The notes: generated by a model not told the origin, from the sequence alone. A stretch of 52,818 bases of DNA from Acidimicrobiales bacterium (GCA_013003535.1 JABDIY010000075.1:1-52818); one strand, 5' to 3'. Shown: positions 1-8,486, numbered from the stretch's first letter. A program made the numbers and translations.

Positions 1-1
1 T

Positions 2-280
2 GCTTGGTGTGATGTCCCTTTCGACCACTGCCAAATCCACCACATCACCTTCTGGGAACACGGCGGTGCTACCGATCTTCACGAACTTATCCCGCTGTGT
101 TCCCGGCACCACCACCAAATCCATGAAGGAAACTGGACCATCCGGCTCGATCAACACCGCAACCTGCACATCATCAAACCCAACGGCCACACGTGGGCCA
201 TCAAACCACCCCCTTCGGCTGCATACGTCACCAAACGAACCGGCCACCAACAAACACTCCGAAAACAACCCGACAACTGA
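2..280 (+). CDS. HNH endonuclease, DUF222/13E12 family, C-terminal part (cut by window edge)
   Basis: The reading frame beginning at base 2 is open from the window edge to TGA at 278-280, and its true start lies outside. It encodes an HNH-like module: CDVPFDHCQIHHI, then GGATDLHELIPLC and SRHHHQIHEGNW. This His/Cys spacing and ending (LCxxHHxxxHEGxW) match the C-terminal nuclease domain of the actinobacterial DUF222/13E12 proteins, which are often multicopy and of uncertain role. The usual Asn of the central 'DLxNLxxLC' segment is Glu here (DLHELIPLC), so catalytic activity is uncertain. After the HNH core come about 45 residues of basic, polar tail. No ATG-started frame covers it, so a start-based gene caller would miss it. 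Confidence 0.75.
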   Translation, partial: AWCDVPFDHCQIHHITFWEHGGATDLHELIPLCSRHHHQIHEGNWTIRLDQHRNLHIIKPNGHTWAIKPPPSAAYVTKRTGHQQTLRKQPDN

Positions 281-446
281 ACACGCCTGAGCCCTCGGCT
301 CAACCCCGACGAGAAACCACGCCTCGAGCACCCTCAACACTGATCACCACTCCAGCCCACCCCACCCCGGGGTCTGCGAAGTGACCACCAGTCCCAACAG
401 ACTGAGCGCAACTTGACAACCAAACAACCCCCCACCCCGTCCACCA

Positions 447-473
447 CCCGCCGATGGCAACACCATCGGCGGG
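447..473 (+). terminator. 11-bp perfect hairpin, terminator-like
   Basis: CCCGCCGATGG (447-457) pairs with CCATCGGCGGG (463-473) across a 5-nt loop. No clear T-run follows on the plus strand. It lies between the HNH gene and the mutase operon and probably insulates them. The rest of 281-549 is C-rich DNA with no other recognisable signal except the candidate -10 hexamer at 537. Confidence 0.55.
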
Positions 474-536
474 CGGACAGGCTGTGCCGCTTTGGATGGG
501 TCAAGCCCACGTTTATCCGTGCCCTAGCTTGCTGAG

Positions 537-542
537 TATCCT
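537..542 (+). promoter_or_regulatory. candidate -10 hexamer for a leaderless mutase mRNA
   Basis: TATCCT lies 7 nt before the ATG at 550. There is no Shine-Dalgarno-like sequence before that ATG. The same TANNNT plus 6-8 nt spacing recurs before at least eight other genes in the window. No convincing -35 box is visible. Confidence 0.45.
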
Positions 543-549
543 CTATGCC

Positions 550-2193
550 ATGGACTCAACAACACCGGACAATGAGGCGTACGGACGGTGGAAGGACGCT
601 TACGAAGCGTCACCAACCCGTGACGACTCCTTCGAAACGATGAGCGGCGTCCCGGTGGAGCCGGTCTACGGCGATGCCCCTTACCCCGGTCAATACCCCT
701 ATACCCGCGGCATCCACCCCGGCATGTACCGAGGCCGGCTCTGGACCATGCGCATGTTCGCCGGTTTCGGCACCGCCGAAGACACCAATGCCCGGTTCAA
801 GGAAATCCTGCGGAACGGTGGAGGTGGATTGTCAACCGCGTTCGATATGCCCACGCTGATGGGCTACGACTCCGACAGCGAATGGGCCGAGGGCGAAGTG
901 GGCCGAGCCGGAGTTGCAGTGGACACGCTGGCCGACATGGAAGACCTCTTCGCCGACATCGATCTGGCCAAGGTCTCCACCTCCATGACCATCAACGGCC
1001 CTGCCAACATCGCACTTGCCAAGTACATCGCAGTGGCGGAGAAGAAGGGCATCGATCGGGCTCAACTCAGCGGCACAATTCAGAACGACATTCTGAAGGA
1101 ATATCAGGCCCAGAAGGAATACATCTACCCCCCTCGACCCAGCATGCGGATCGTGACCGACATGATGCGTTACACCACGGCCGAGATGCCCAAGTGGCAC
1201 CCTGTGTCGATCAGCGGGTACCACATTCGCGAGGCGGGCAGCACAGCAGCACAGGAGCTTGCCTTCACCCTCGCCAACGGCTTCGCCTACGTAGAAGCTG
1301 CTGTGGCCGCGGGACTCGAGATCGATGCGTTCGCCAAGCGATTGAGTTTCTTCTTCAACAGTCACAGCGACTTCTTCGAAGAGCTGGGGAAGTTCCGAGC
1401 CGCTCGCCGGATCTGGGCCCGGTGGATGAAGGAACACTACGGTGCACAGGACGAAAGCTCATGGAAGTGCCGCTTCCACACGCAAACGGCTGGGGTCAGC
1501 CTCACCGCCCAGCAACCGGAAATCAACATCGCCCGGGTGGCCATCCAGGCCTTCGCGGCGGCCGTTGGGGGAACCCAAAGTCTTCACACCGATTCCTATG
1601 ACGAGGCACTGGCGCTCCCAACCGAAGACGCCGCTCGAATCGCCCTGCGGACCCAACAAATCGTGGCCTACGAAACCGGCGCAGCGGTGGTCGCCGATCC
1701 ATTCGGCGGTGCCCCCTACGTCGAGTGGATGACCGACGAAATGGAACGGCAGGCCGAAGCGATATTCGCTCACCTTCTGGATCTGGGCAACGGCTCCATC
1801 CTCGAGGGGGTGTACGAAGGAATCGAAAACGGCTACTTCGTCGGAGGTATTGCCGATTCGGCGTACCGGTTCGAGCGAGAGGTGAATGCCGGCAGGCGCA
1901 TCATCGTTGGCGTGAACGCGTTCACCGAAGGTGATGACGACGAGCGCCAGCTCCTCCGTATCGATCCCTCCGTTGAAGAGATCCAACTCAAGCGACTCGG
2001 CGAGGTGAAGCAAAACCGCAATTCCGACGCGGTAAGTCAAGCATTGGCCAAGCTGAAGGCAGACGCCGCCGTGCCTGACCTCAATTTGATGCCCACCACC
2101 ATCGAGGCTGTCCAGGCATATGCCACCGAAGGCGAGATCACTCAAGCCTTGGCCGACGTCTTCGGCCGCTACACCGAACAGGCCATCGTGTGA
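550..2193 (+). CDS. icmA: coenzyme B12-dependent acyl-CoA mutase, large subunit (isobutyryl-CoA mutase type)
   Basis: 547 aa: the substrate-binding TIM-barrel subunit of a split B12-dependent mutase (compare IcmA of about 566 aa). Family signatures are TRGIHPGMYRG, AGFGTAEDTN, SGYHIREAGST and SLHTDSYDEA. At the positions that separate substrates it has Phe70 (in MRMFAGFG), Ala97 (STAFDMP) and Gln188 (AQKEY). Isobutyryl-CoA mutase has Phe and Gln there, whereas methylmalonyl-CoA mutase has Tyr and Arg, and 2-hydroxyisobutyryl-CoA mutase has Ile and Asp. Isobutyryl-CoA to n-butyryl-CoA rearrangement is therefore likelier than methylmalonyl-CoA; this is inferred from remembered alignments. The frame opens at 454 inside the hairpin, but ATG 550 fits the family N-terminus and a leaderless promoter. 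The stop overlaps the B12-subunit GTG by 3 nt. Confidence 0.85.
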   Translation: MDSTTPDNEAYGRWKDAYEASPTRDDSFETMSGVPVEPVYGDAPYPGQYPYTRGIHPGMYRGRLWTMRMFAGFGTAEDTNARFKEILRNGGGGLSTAFDMPTLMGYDSDSEWAEGEVGRAGVAVDTLADMEDLFADIDLAKVSTSMTINGPANIALAKYIAVAEKKGIDRAQLSGTIQNDILKEYQAQKEYIYPPRPSMRIVTDMMRYTTAEMPKWHPVSISGYHIREAGSTAAQELAFTLANGFAYVEAAVAAGLEIDAFAKRLSFFFNSHSDFFEELGKFRAARRIWARWMKEHYGAQDESSWKCRFHTQTAGVSLTAQQPEINIARVAIQAFAAAVGGTQSLHTDSYDEALALPTEDAARIALRTQQIVAYETGAAVVADPFGGAPYVEWMTDEMERQAEAIFAHLLDLGNGSILEGVYEGIENGYFVGGIADSAYRFEREVNAGRRIIVGVNAFTEGDDDERQLLRIDPSVEEIQLKRLGEVKQNRNSDAVSQALAKLKADAAVPDLNLMPTTIEAVQAYATEGEITQALADVFGRYTEQAIV

Positions 2194-2624
2194 GCGCAGA
2201 CTCCAATTCCGCCACCGATGAAGCACCCGAACGGCTCCGGATCGTTCTCGCCAAACTCGGACTCGACGGCCACGATCGCGGCCTGAAGGTCGTCGCCAGA
2301 ATCCTTCGAGATGCGGGAATGGAAGTGATCTTCCTGGGCCTCCGCCAAACCACGTCGTCGATCGTGGCCGCGGTGGAGCAGGAGGACGCTGATGCCGTCG
2401 GTCTGTCCATGCACAACGCCGGCCACCTCACGCTTGGTCCAAAAATGGTACAAGCCCTGGCCGATGCCGGACTTGACGTGCCGGTAGTGATCGGCGGCAT
2501 CGTGCCCGCCGAAGACGAACCGCTTCTGTACCAGGCGGGAGTCGCCGCCGTCCTCGGCCCGGGTGCACCGGCCACCGAAGTGGTGGAAGCGGTTCGGGCA
2601 GCTGTGGCGCAGCGAACTGCGTGA
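2190..2624 (+). CDS. icmB: coenzyme B12-binding subunit of acyl-CoA mutase
   Basis: 144 aa, a free-standing cobalamin-binding Rossmann domain that supplies B12 to the large subunit just upstream. The signature DGHDRG (residues 26-31) includes His28, the expected lower axial ligand to cobalt. The usual second motif (S-x-L-x-G, as in SVLSGAH) is altered to S73-M-H-N-A-G-H79, so Leu and the first Gly are replaced; the Ser is kept. The C-terminal VVIGGIVPAEDEPLLYQAG segment is typical. It starts with GTG in a 4-nt GTGA overlap with the large subunit and ends in another GTGA overlap with the GTPase, so translational coupling is likely. Confidence 0.85.
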   Translation: MSADSNSATDEAPERLRIVLAKLGLDGHDRGLKVVARILRDAGMEVIFLGLRQTTSSIVAAVEQEDADAVGLSMHNAGHLTLGPKMVQALADAGLDVPVVIGGIVPAEDEPLLYQAGVAAVLGPGAPATEVVEAVRAAVAQRTA

Positions 2625-3604
2625 ACATACGAACCGCATCGCTCACCGAGCTGGTCGAGGCCGCTCGGTCCGGCGACAACCGCGCCGTGGGTCGTCTGCT
2701 CACTCTGGTGGAGCGGGGCTCAGCTGCCGCTGAAGAAGTTGCGGCCCTCACCCACCCGTTGCGGGGTAATGCCCATGTTGTGGGGATCACCGGCGCCCCC
2801 GGCTCGGGCAAGTCCACACTCGTCGGTCGCCTATTGGCCGGATGGTGTCAACGAGGCCTGCGCCCGGCGGTGCTGGCGATCGACCCTTCGTCACCGATTT
2901 CTGGCGGTGCCATCCTGGGAGACCGCATTCGCATGGACGACGTGATCCCCGAAGGAACCTTCGTGCGGTCCATGGCCACTCGGGGGCACCAGGGCGGGCT
3001 GGCCTTGGCCGTACCGGGGGCCGTCCGAGTATTGGATGCTGCAGGATTCTCGCCGATCGTCATCGAGACCGTAGGCGTCGGTCAGGTGGAGGTAGACGTG
3101 GTGGCGGCGGCCGACACCGCCGTAGTGGTGGCCACACCCGGGATGGGCGACGCCGTCCAAGCCAACAAGGCGGGCCTGCTCGAAGTGGCCGACCTCTTCG
3201 TAGTGAACAAGGCCGACCGTCCCGGCGCCGCGGACGTCCGGCGGGACCTCGAATTGATGTTGGATCTCGCCCACGTCACAGGTGCCGACACTGACGACAG
3301 CGGCGTGTACTTTCGACCGCAGATCCTGATGGTCACCGCAACCACAGGCACCGGCGTGGCCGAGGTGATCGACGGGATTGCCGACCATCTGAAACACCTC
3401 ACAGCTTCGGGTCGGCTGGCCGATCGACGGGCCCATCGGGTGAAGGCCGAGGTCCGCAGCAGGGCCCACGCTGCGTTGGAACAGCAGCTTCGCCACTCCA
3501 TGCAAAGCGATGCGGCAACCGCTGCCCTGGAGAAGGCGATCAACAGCAACTTCTCACCCGTCGACGCGGCCAGGAAGATCGTGCAAAAGATCACCGGGGA
3601 CTAG
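2621..3604 (+). CDS. meaB: MeaB/ArgK-type G-protein chaperone of B12-dependent mutase
   Basis: 327 aa GTPase of the MeaB/MMAA family, which gates cobalamin loading and protects mutase from inactivation using GTP hydrolysis. Walker A is GAPGSGKST (58-66). The switch region DPSSPISGGAILGDRIRM, the segment ETVGVGQVEVDV and the base-specificity motif NKAD (196-199) are intact. Length is normal for the family. It begins with GTG overlapping the B12-subunit stop and is followed after 9 bp by the NUDIX gene. Separate mutase, B12 and GTPase genes in a row are the unfused version of the IcmF arrangement, which supports the assignment of the two upstream genes. Confidence 0.93.
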   Translation: MNIRTASLTELVEAARSGDNRAVGRLLTLVERGSAAAEEVAALTHPLRGNAHVVGITGAPGSGKSTLVGRLLAGWCQRGLRPAVLAIDPSSPISGGAILGDRIRMDDVIPEGTFVRSMATRGHQGGLALAVPGAVRVLDAAGFSPIVIETVGVGQVEVDVVAAADTAVVVATPGMGDAVQANKAGLLEVADLFVVNKADRPGAADVRRDLELMLDLAHVTGADTDDSGVYFRPQILMVTATTGTGVAEVIDGIADHLKHLTASGRLADRRAHRVKAEVRSRAHAALEQQLRHSMQSDAATAALEKAINSNFSPVDAARKIVQKITGD

Positions 3605-3613
3605 GCTCTCCCC

Positions 3614-4300
3614 GTGGCCAGCGAAGAATTGATTCCAGCCGCCACGGTTATTTTGGGTCGCAACGGCTCTTCCGGCTTAGAGATCCTCATGCTCAAGCGG
3701 AACTCCAAAATCGCGTTCGGCGGAGCATGGGTCTTTCCGGGCGGGCGAGTCGATCCCGGCGATAGCGGTAGCGGTGAACTGGAAAAAGCTCGTTCGGCGG
3801 CAGTCCGTGAATCCGGCGAGGAAACGGGGCTCGTGGTCAAGCACGCCAGTATGCACGTCTGGTCATACTGGGCGCCGCCCCAGGCCCAGGAGATGGTGAC
3901 CAGCGGGACGAAACGGCGCTTTTCAACTTGGTTCTTCTTTGCCCCCGCCCCCGCCAACGACTTGGTCACTGTTGATATGGGCGAGATCCAGGAGCACCGC
4001 TGGCTCCCCCCTGCAGAGGCGATCGACCTGCACCGGCGGGCCGAAATCGAGCTGATTCCGCCAACCTGGGTGACACTGCACCAGTTGGCTTCCCACTCAA
4101 CCACCGAGTCGGTCACCCGCGCTGCATCCGGTTCGTTCGACCCGCCACAGTTCGTGACCCGCCCCATCCCCGGCGACCCGGTGATTCTCACTTGGGAGGG
4201 CGACGTAGCTTATGATGATCGGTCGCTTCGAGACTCTCCGGGAGCCCGAAATCGGCTCACGATGAGCGCCGGAAACTGGTTCTACGAACGCCGCCAATGA
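3614..4300 (+). CDS. NUDIX hydrolase, possibly CoA/acyl-CoA diphosphatase (NUDT19-like)
   Basis: 228 aa. The NUDIX box is recognisable: FPGGRVDPGD (41-50), then after a longer than usual insert RESGEETGL (65-73), with the metal-binding Glu residues of REx2EExG present. The stretched GX5E part and the N-terminal 'LMLKRNSKIAFGGAWVFPGG' resemble NUDT19/RP2-type enzymes, which hydrolyse CoA and acyl-CoA esters. Co-transcription with an acyl-CoA mutase would suit that substrate, but the specificity is inferred only. GTG start 9 bp after meaB; the end overlaps the next ATG by 4 nt (ATGA). Confidence 0.75.
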   Translation: MASEELIPAATVILGRNGSSGLEILMLKRNSKIAFGGAWVFPGGRVDPGDSGSGELEKARSAAVRESGEETGLVVKHASMHVWSYWAPPQAQEMVTSGTKRRFSTWFFFAPAPANDLVTVDMGEIQEHRWLPPAEAIDLHRRAEIELIPPTWVTLHQLASHSTTESVTRAASGSFDPPQFVTRPIPGDPVILTWEGDVAYDDRSLRDSPGARNRLTMSAGNWFYERRQ

Positions 4301-4989
4301 ACCAGCGCTCGGCCGTTGCCGTCTTGGCATTTCTCCTGATGGCGGTGGCCTTCTTGACCTGGCGAGTCCTGGCACTTCGTTCAACAGCGGTCGCCCCACC
4401 ATCACCGTCACCAACAACCGAATCATCGGTCACCGCCGCCGAGGCCTTCGTTTCCGCATGGACCAAAGACCAGCAGGCGACGTATGTGGCAACGGCGACC
4501 GTGGGCCTTCGGGGAGACGGAGTGAAATCCGAAACCGAGGAGGTCCGCGCCCGTCGCCACGGCCAGCTAATGATAAACCGGGACTCCACTATCTACTACC
4601 AGCACGACGGCGTCACCGAAACCTGCCGACAGACTCCGTCGGAGATCTTCTGCACTCCCCCAGCTTCCACCCCAACCTTCTCAGAACAGCTGAACGAGCT
4701 CAACGATCTACTGATCGAGACGGGCCGCCGTTACCGCACCACCCTCTCAGAGGATCCGGGGTGTTTTGATTTCGAGCTCGACCGGTCACAGGGCCCTGCC
4801 ACCACCCTGTTCGGCCAAGCCGCCACCTACTGCTTCGATCCCGACGGCGTGCTGGTGAGCACCCTGATTCAACGCCAGAATCGAGAAGACTTCGTAGAGG
4901 TCAGCGACGTCGCCACCACCGGGTTGGAAAGTGCGTTGACCGGCCTGTTTCCGGAGCCGATTATCGAACAGTTCCTGAGCGCCCCGTGA
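4297..4989 (+). CDS. membrane-anchored secreted protein of unknown function
   Basis: 230 aa, not recognised. Residues about 6-26 form one hydrophobic segment (AVAVLAFLLMAVAFLTWRVL), followed by a Pro/Ser/Thr-rich linker and a soluble domain, so it is probably an N-terminally anchored extracytoplasmic protein. No lipobox Cys follows the hydrophobic stretch. The soluble part has four Cys residues (TETCRQTPSEIFC, DPGCFDF, ATYCFD) that could form two disulfides. It sits between the NUDIX gene and the transporter with 4-nt overlaps on both sides, so it belongs to the mutase operon; whether it serves the transporter or is a passenger cannot be told. Confidence 0.65.
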   Translation: MNQRSAVAVLAFLLMAVAFLTWRVLALRSTAVAPPSPSPTTESSVTAAEAFVSAWTKDQQATYVATATVGLRGDGVKSETEEVRARRHGQLMINRDSTIYYQHDGVTETCRQTPSEIFCTPPASTPTFSEQLNELNDLLIETGRRYRTTLSEDPGCFDFELDRSQGPATTLFGQAATYCFDPDGVLVSTLIQRQNREDFVEVSDVATTGLESALTGLFPEPIIEQFLSAP

Positions 4990-6296
4990 CCGCTCAAGGG
5001 ACAATCCACCCTTCGCCCGACCTCCGGCCGAGAGCGCCATTCTCGGGCTGGCGGATGCTGGCGATTGCGATCGTTGCCGGATCCTTCACTGGCCCCGGGC
5101 AGACCATCGGCGTTTCCGTCTTCATCAACTCCTTCATCGCCGACCTCAGTCTCTCCCGAGACAGCGTCGCCCTGGCGTATCTGGTGGGGACCCTGCTCGG
5201 CGCTACAGCAATGCCAAAGGTTGGCCAATTGATCGACGAGTTCGGGATCAAGCGTAGCCAGATGATCATCGCCGGTCTGTTCGGTGTCGCTCTCCTCAAC
5301 ATGTCGCTTGTCCAGAACTGGATGTGGTTGGCCATCGGCTTCATGTTCATTCGTATGCTGGGCCAGGGCAGTCTCACCATGGTCAGCACCGTAACGGTGG
5401 CCCTCTGGTTCGACCAGCTGCGCGGCCGGGCGATGGGTCTGCTGGGGATTGGAGTCTCGGCCGGAATCGCCCTCACCCCTGTCGTGATGAATGCATCGAT
5501 CACGCAACTGGGCTGGCGGCAGGCGTGGGTGGCGGCAGCTGTCACAGTGCCGCTGGTGTTGCTGCCCATCACCTTTTTCGGCCTCGTCGACCGCCCCGCC
5601 GTGATCGGGCAACTCCCCGATGGCCAGCTCAGCCGCCGGCACCTCGAGAGGCACCCGGAGCCAGCCGCCGGGAACACTTGGGGATACACCCGTGGCGAAG
5701 CGATTCGCCACCCGGCATTCTGGCTCCTCCTCACCATGGTGACCATGACCTCCATGCTGATCACCGGGCTGAACTTCCATCAGATCGATCTCCTCGTCCA
5801 ATCCGGTCTCACCGAGGGTGAGGCTGCGCTGATGTTCCTCCCGCAGATTCTGGGGTCAACGCTGTCAGGCTTCGCCGTAGGCTGGCTGGTAGATCGGGTA
5901 GCGGGACGCTTTCTCCCGGCCCTGGGACTTGTTCTTCTGGGACTGAGCCACCTGTTGGCTTCGACCCTGGGGGCCCCATGGGTAGTAGTGGTCTACGCGC
6001 TGAGTCTCGGTGTCACCGGCGGTGCGACCCGAGTAATTTCCTCGTCATTGCTTCCGAAGTGGTTCGGCACTGCTCACATAGGTTCACTCCAGGGCGTGAT
6101 CCAGTTCACCGGGGTAGCGGGTTCATCACTGGGGCCACTCCTGTTATCGGTTTCTCATGGGCAACTGGGCAGCTACGGATCGGCTGCCCTGCTGTTGGCA
6201 GTGCTCCCGTTTCTCACAGCCGGCTACGCACTCGTCGTAAGGCCTCCAGGTAAGCAGAACGGGAGCCACCGGCTCCTCAGCCAATCAATTGACTGA
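4986..6296 (+). CDS. major facilitator superfamily transporter
   Basis: 436 aa polytopic protein with about 12 predicted hydrophobic segments in two halves, separated by a hydrophilic loop near residue 220. It shows MFS-like features: a 'GQLIDEFGIKRSQ' A-motif-like loop after the second helix and a 'GWLVDRVAGR' repeat in the second half. The overall look is of the monocarboxylate/oxalate-formate antiporter-like group, but the substrate is unknown. GTG start overlapping the previous stop by 4 nt makes it the last gene of the mutase operon, so an organic acid tied to branched-chain or butyrate metabolism is a reasonable guess. No strong terminator follows. Confidence 0.8.
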   Translation: MTAQGTIHPSPDLRPRAPFSGWRMLAIAIVAGSFTGPGQTIGVSVFINSFIADLSLSRDSVALAYLVGTLLGATAMPKVGQLIDEFGIKRSQMIIAGLFGVALLNMSLVQNWMWLAIGFMFIRMLGQGSLTMVSTVTVALWFDQLRGRAMGLLGIGVSAGIALTPVVMNASITQLGWRQAWVAAAVTVPLVLLPITFFGLVDRPAVIGQLPDGQLSRRHLERHPEPAAGNTWGYTRGEAIRHPAFWLLLTMVTMTSMLITGLNFHQIDLLVQSGLTEGEAALMFLPQILGSTLSGFAVGWLVDRVAGRFLPALGLVLLGLSHLLASTLGAPWVVVVYALSLGVTGGATRVISSSLLPKWFGTAHIGSLQGVIQFTGVAGSSLGPLLLSVSHGQLGSYGSAALLLAVLPFLTAGYALVVRPPGKQNGSHRLLSQSID

Positions 6297-6417
6297 GGTG
6301 GCGATGCGTGTGGAGGGAGTTGGTGACCCCCGCCCTACTAATACATCCGGTGTGGGCGATGACCACCGGTTGCACGATAAGTAACGGAGGATGCGGACCG
6401 AGACTTGAGCGAAATCT

Positions 6418-6633
6418 TCAGCCGAGCAACGACGCTCCCGCCCAAATAGCGGCCAATAACCCGATGACAATCTGAATCACGCTGCGGCCCACCGGGGGTC
6501 GCTCCAAGGAGCCTTCCGCACGCTGGCGGGGTGGACGAATCAGGGCAGCCAACGTGCCGAGTGCCAAGGCCGATCCCAGGGCCAAAACGATCTGCGGGAG
6601 GATGTCATCACCAAAGAGGTTCTGCGCCAACAT
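6418..6633 (-). CDS. small two-helix membrane protein, unknown
   Basis: 71 aa, not recognised. Two hydrophobic segments, about residues 13-31 (LPQIVLALGSALALGTLAA) and 50-70 (SVIQIVIGLLAAIWAGASLL), flank a short basic loop (RPPRQRAEGSLERPP), suggesting a hairpin membrane protein. A GGAGG lies directly against the ATG, closer than normal for a ribosome-binding site. The gene is convergent with the transporter operon and divergent from the next plus-strand gene. The 120 bp between it and the transporter shows nothing clear beyond a weak 6-bp CCGGTG/CACCGG inverted repeat. Confidence 0.5.
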   Translation of the reverse strand: MLAQNLFGDDILPQIVLALGSALALGTLAALIRPPRQRAEGSLERPPVGRSVIQIVIGLLAAIWAGASLLG

Positions 6634-6730
6634 CCTCCGACGATAACCCGCCCGGGTTGGTGATTTTCACCCCTAAAGGGACGCCGGCCGGGTGTCGATA
6701 GATAGATACAGCCAGAAGGAGCTCACTGCA

Positions 6731-7039
6731 ATGGTCGAGCGAGAGATTTCCCCAACCGAGACACTGCTACGGGCAGGTAGGCGAGAGCGAACCCAGGTTG
6801 CGTTCCGCCGCACCGAACGGCTCCCGTCGCGCCGTCCCAGCTATGTCATCGCGTCCTCGGCCCATGGCATCCCCGAACGGAGCCGCACCACGGCACTCGT
6901 ATTTCAAGCGATTCTGGGCGCCGCCGCATGTCTGGCATTGGTTGGCGTAGTCGCCTCCACCCAGAACGCAGCCACGAATACGCTGAATCCAACAAACCCC
7001 GATGCACCGCCCCCTGCGGTTTTTGTGCATCTGGACTAG
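6731..7039 (+). CDS. small single-pass membrane protein, unknown
   Basis: 102 aa, not recognised. The N-terminal half is basic and polar (RRERTQVAFRRTERLPSRRPS) and likely cytoplasmic; one hydrophobic segment (ALVFQAILGAAACLALVGVVAS) at about residues 56-77 is followed by a short Asn/Pro-rich tail. The frame is open from 6692, but ATG 6731 is preceded at 9 nt by AGAAGGAG (6714-6721), so this start is preferred. It ends tail to tail with dnaB, the two stop codons overlapping by 4 nt. Confidence 0.55.
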   Translation: MVEREISPTETLLRAGRRERTQVAFRRTERLPSRRPSYVIASSAHGIPERSRTTALVFQAILGAAACLALVGVVASTQNAATNTLNPTNPDAPPPAVFVHLD

Positions 7040-8400
7040 AAGTCCTCGGGACCAGGTCCGTCTGGTTCGGGTCGGTAGGCCATGTTCTCGAACCGAGTGA
7101 AGCGACCCTGAAACGCCAGCTTCACCACGCCTGTTGGCCCACTGCGATGCTTGGCCACCACCACCTCCGCGAGCCCAGCATCTTGTGACTCGGGATTGTA
7201 AACCTCATCCCGATACAGGAAAAACACGGCATCGGCGTCCTGTTCCAGGCTGCCGGACTCTCGTAGATCAGACAACATTGGGCGTTTGTCGGCCCGTTCT
7301 TCGAGCTTTCGGTTGAGCTGGGCCAAAGCGATCACGGGGCATTCCAGTTCACGGGCGAGGATTTTCAAGTTTCTACTGATCTCGGAGACTTCCTGCTGCC
7401 GATTTTCCACCGACGCTCGACCACTCATGAGCTGGATGTAGTCAACCGCGACCAAACCGAGCGGGCCCACTTGGCTCTTGAGCCGGCGGGCTTTCGCGCG
7501 GATTTCCATGATCGAGGTCTGAGGGTGATCGTCGATGAAGATCGGGGTTTCCGAAAGCACGCCTACCGCGTGGCTGATCCTGTTCCAATCCGCCTCACCA
7601 AGGTTGCCGGTTTTGATGTGGGTGGAATCCACCCGAGCTTCGGAGCAAAGGATCCGCTGCGACAGCTCCAGGCTCGACATCTCCAGCGAGAAGAGCAGGA
7701 CGGGGTTTCCGCTCTTGGCGATGTTGGTGGCGAGGCCCAGGAGAAATGCCGTCTTGCCCATACCCGGTCGGGCGCCGACCACATACATGGCGTTGTTCTG
7801 CAGTCCCGCCATCAAACGGTCGAGGTCCACAAATCCGGTAGCCATACCGGTGACATCGCCGCCTAGCTCGAAGAGCATCTCCAAGCGATCCAGGTTCTCG
7901 CTCAAGAGATCGCGTATCTCCACCATGGATCCGCTCAGCCGCCGCTGCCCTACCTCATACATGAGCGCTTCGGCGTCGTCGATCATGCGGGACACATCCT
8001 CAGGCACGCCATAGGCCATTTCGGCGATTTCGTTCGACACCGCGATCGCTCGCCGCAAAAGCGCTTTTTCCTCAACGATCTTTGCGTACGATCCGGCATT
8101 GCTCACCGCCGGCACTTCGTTCTGTAAGTCGAACAGCGTCTTGTGGCCGCCGATGGCGTCGATCAGGCTGGCCTTGGCCAGTTCATCACCGACCGTGATG
8201 GGGTCGACGGCCTCACCGGCGGCATACAACGCGGTGATCGCCGAAAAGATGTGTCCGTTGGCAGGCCGATAGAAATGCTCAGCATCGAGGATCTCAACCA
8301 CGTCGGCAATTGCCAGCTTGTCCAGCAGCATCGCCCCCAAGACCGTCGACTCAGCCACGAGGTCATGCGGTGGTTGTCGTCGCGGGTTCTCTCCGGCCAT
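7036..8400 (-). CDS. dnaB: replicative DNA helicase DnaB
   Basis: 454 aa. The N-terminal DnaB domain (DLVAESTVLGAMLLDKLAIADVVE...) is followed by a linker and the RecA-like ATPase core with Walker A GARPGMGKTAFLL, the Walker B-like segment LVAVDYIQLM and DLRESGSLEQDAD. Full length with no intein, unlike several mycobacterial homologs. It unwinds DNA at the fork as a hexamer; its probable loader DciA and initiator DnaA are also in this window. It follows rplI by 142 bp containing three DnaA-box-like 9-mers. No clear Shine-Dalgarno precedes the ATG. Confidence 0.97.
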   Translation of the reverse strand: MAGENPRRQPPHDLVAESTVLGAMLLDKLAIADVVEILDAEHFYRPANGHIFSAITALYAAGEAVDPITVGDELAKASLIDAIGGHKTLFDLQNEVPAVSNAGSYAKIVEEKALLRRAIAVSNEIAEMAYGVPEDVSRMIDDAEALMYEVGQRRLSGSMVEIRDLLSENLDRLEMLFELGGDVTGMATGFVDLDRLMAGLQNNAMYVVGARPGMGKTAFLLGLATNIAKSGNPVLLFSLEMSSLELSQRILCSEARVDSTHIKTGNLGEADWNRISHAVGVLSETPIFIDDHPQTSIMEIRAKARRLKSQVGPLGLVAVDYIQLMSGRASVENRQQEVSEISRNLKILARELECPVIALAQLNRKLEERADKRPMLSDLRESGSLEQDADAVFFLYRDEVYNPESQDAGLAEVVVAKHRSGPTGVVKLAFQGRFTRFENMAYRPEPDGPGPEDF

Positions 8401-8425
8401 CTAATACATCCAAGCAATTGGGCCC

Positions 8426-8434
8426 GGTGGATAA
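8426..8434 (-). promoter_or_regulatory. DnaA-box-like 9-mer TTATCCACC upstream of dnaB
   Basis: The minus strand reads TTATCCACC, 8 of 9 to the consensus TTATNCACA, 26 bp before the dnaB ATG. The identical 9-mer recurs at 8492, 8516 (inverted) and 29935. Confidence 0.5.
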
Positions 8435-8486
8435 CCAGACCACCGCCAATGGATCTCCATAGGATTTCCCTGTTGTAAGCGGTTGT

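Noticed and set aside
454-549. Upstream ATG at 454 for the mutase
   Set aside because: It lies within the hairpin stem, and the added 32 residues do not resemble the family; ATG 550 fits better.
832-2226. Long minus-strand frames opposite the mutase gene
   Set aside because: Frames arise from GC-rich third positions of the mutase; translated sequence has no domain and no promoter or ribosome site is seen.
4869-5801. 310-codon frame antisense to the MFS transporter
   Set aside because: His/Asp/Gly-rich low-complexity product typical of antisense shadows; the sense protein is a clear membrane transporter.
5975-5982. Other CCCATGGG copies (also near 47506) as members of the rsmG palindrome family
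   Set aside because: The 8-mer is expected several times by chance in 53 kb of GC-rich DNA; flanks do not extend the palindrome.
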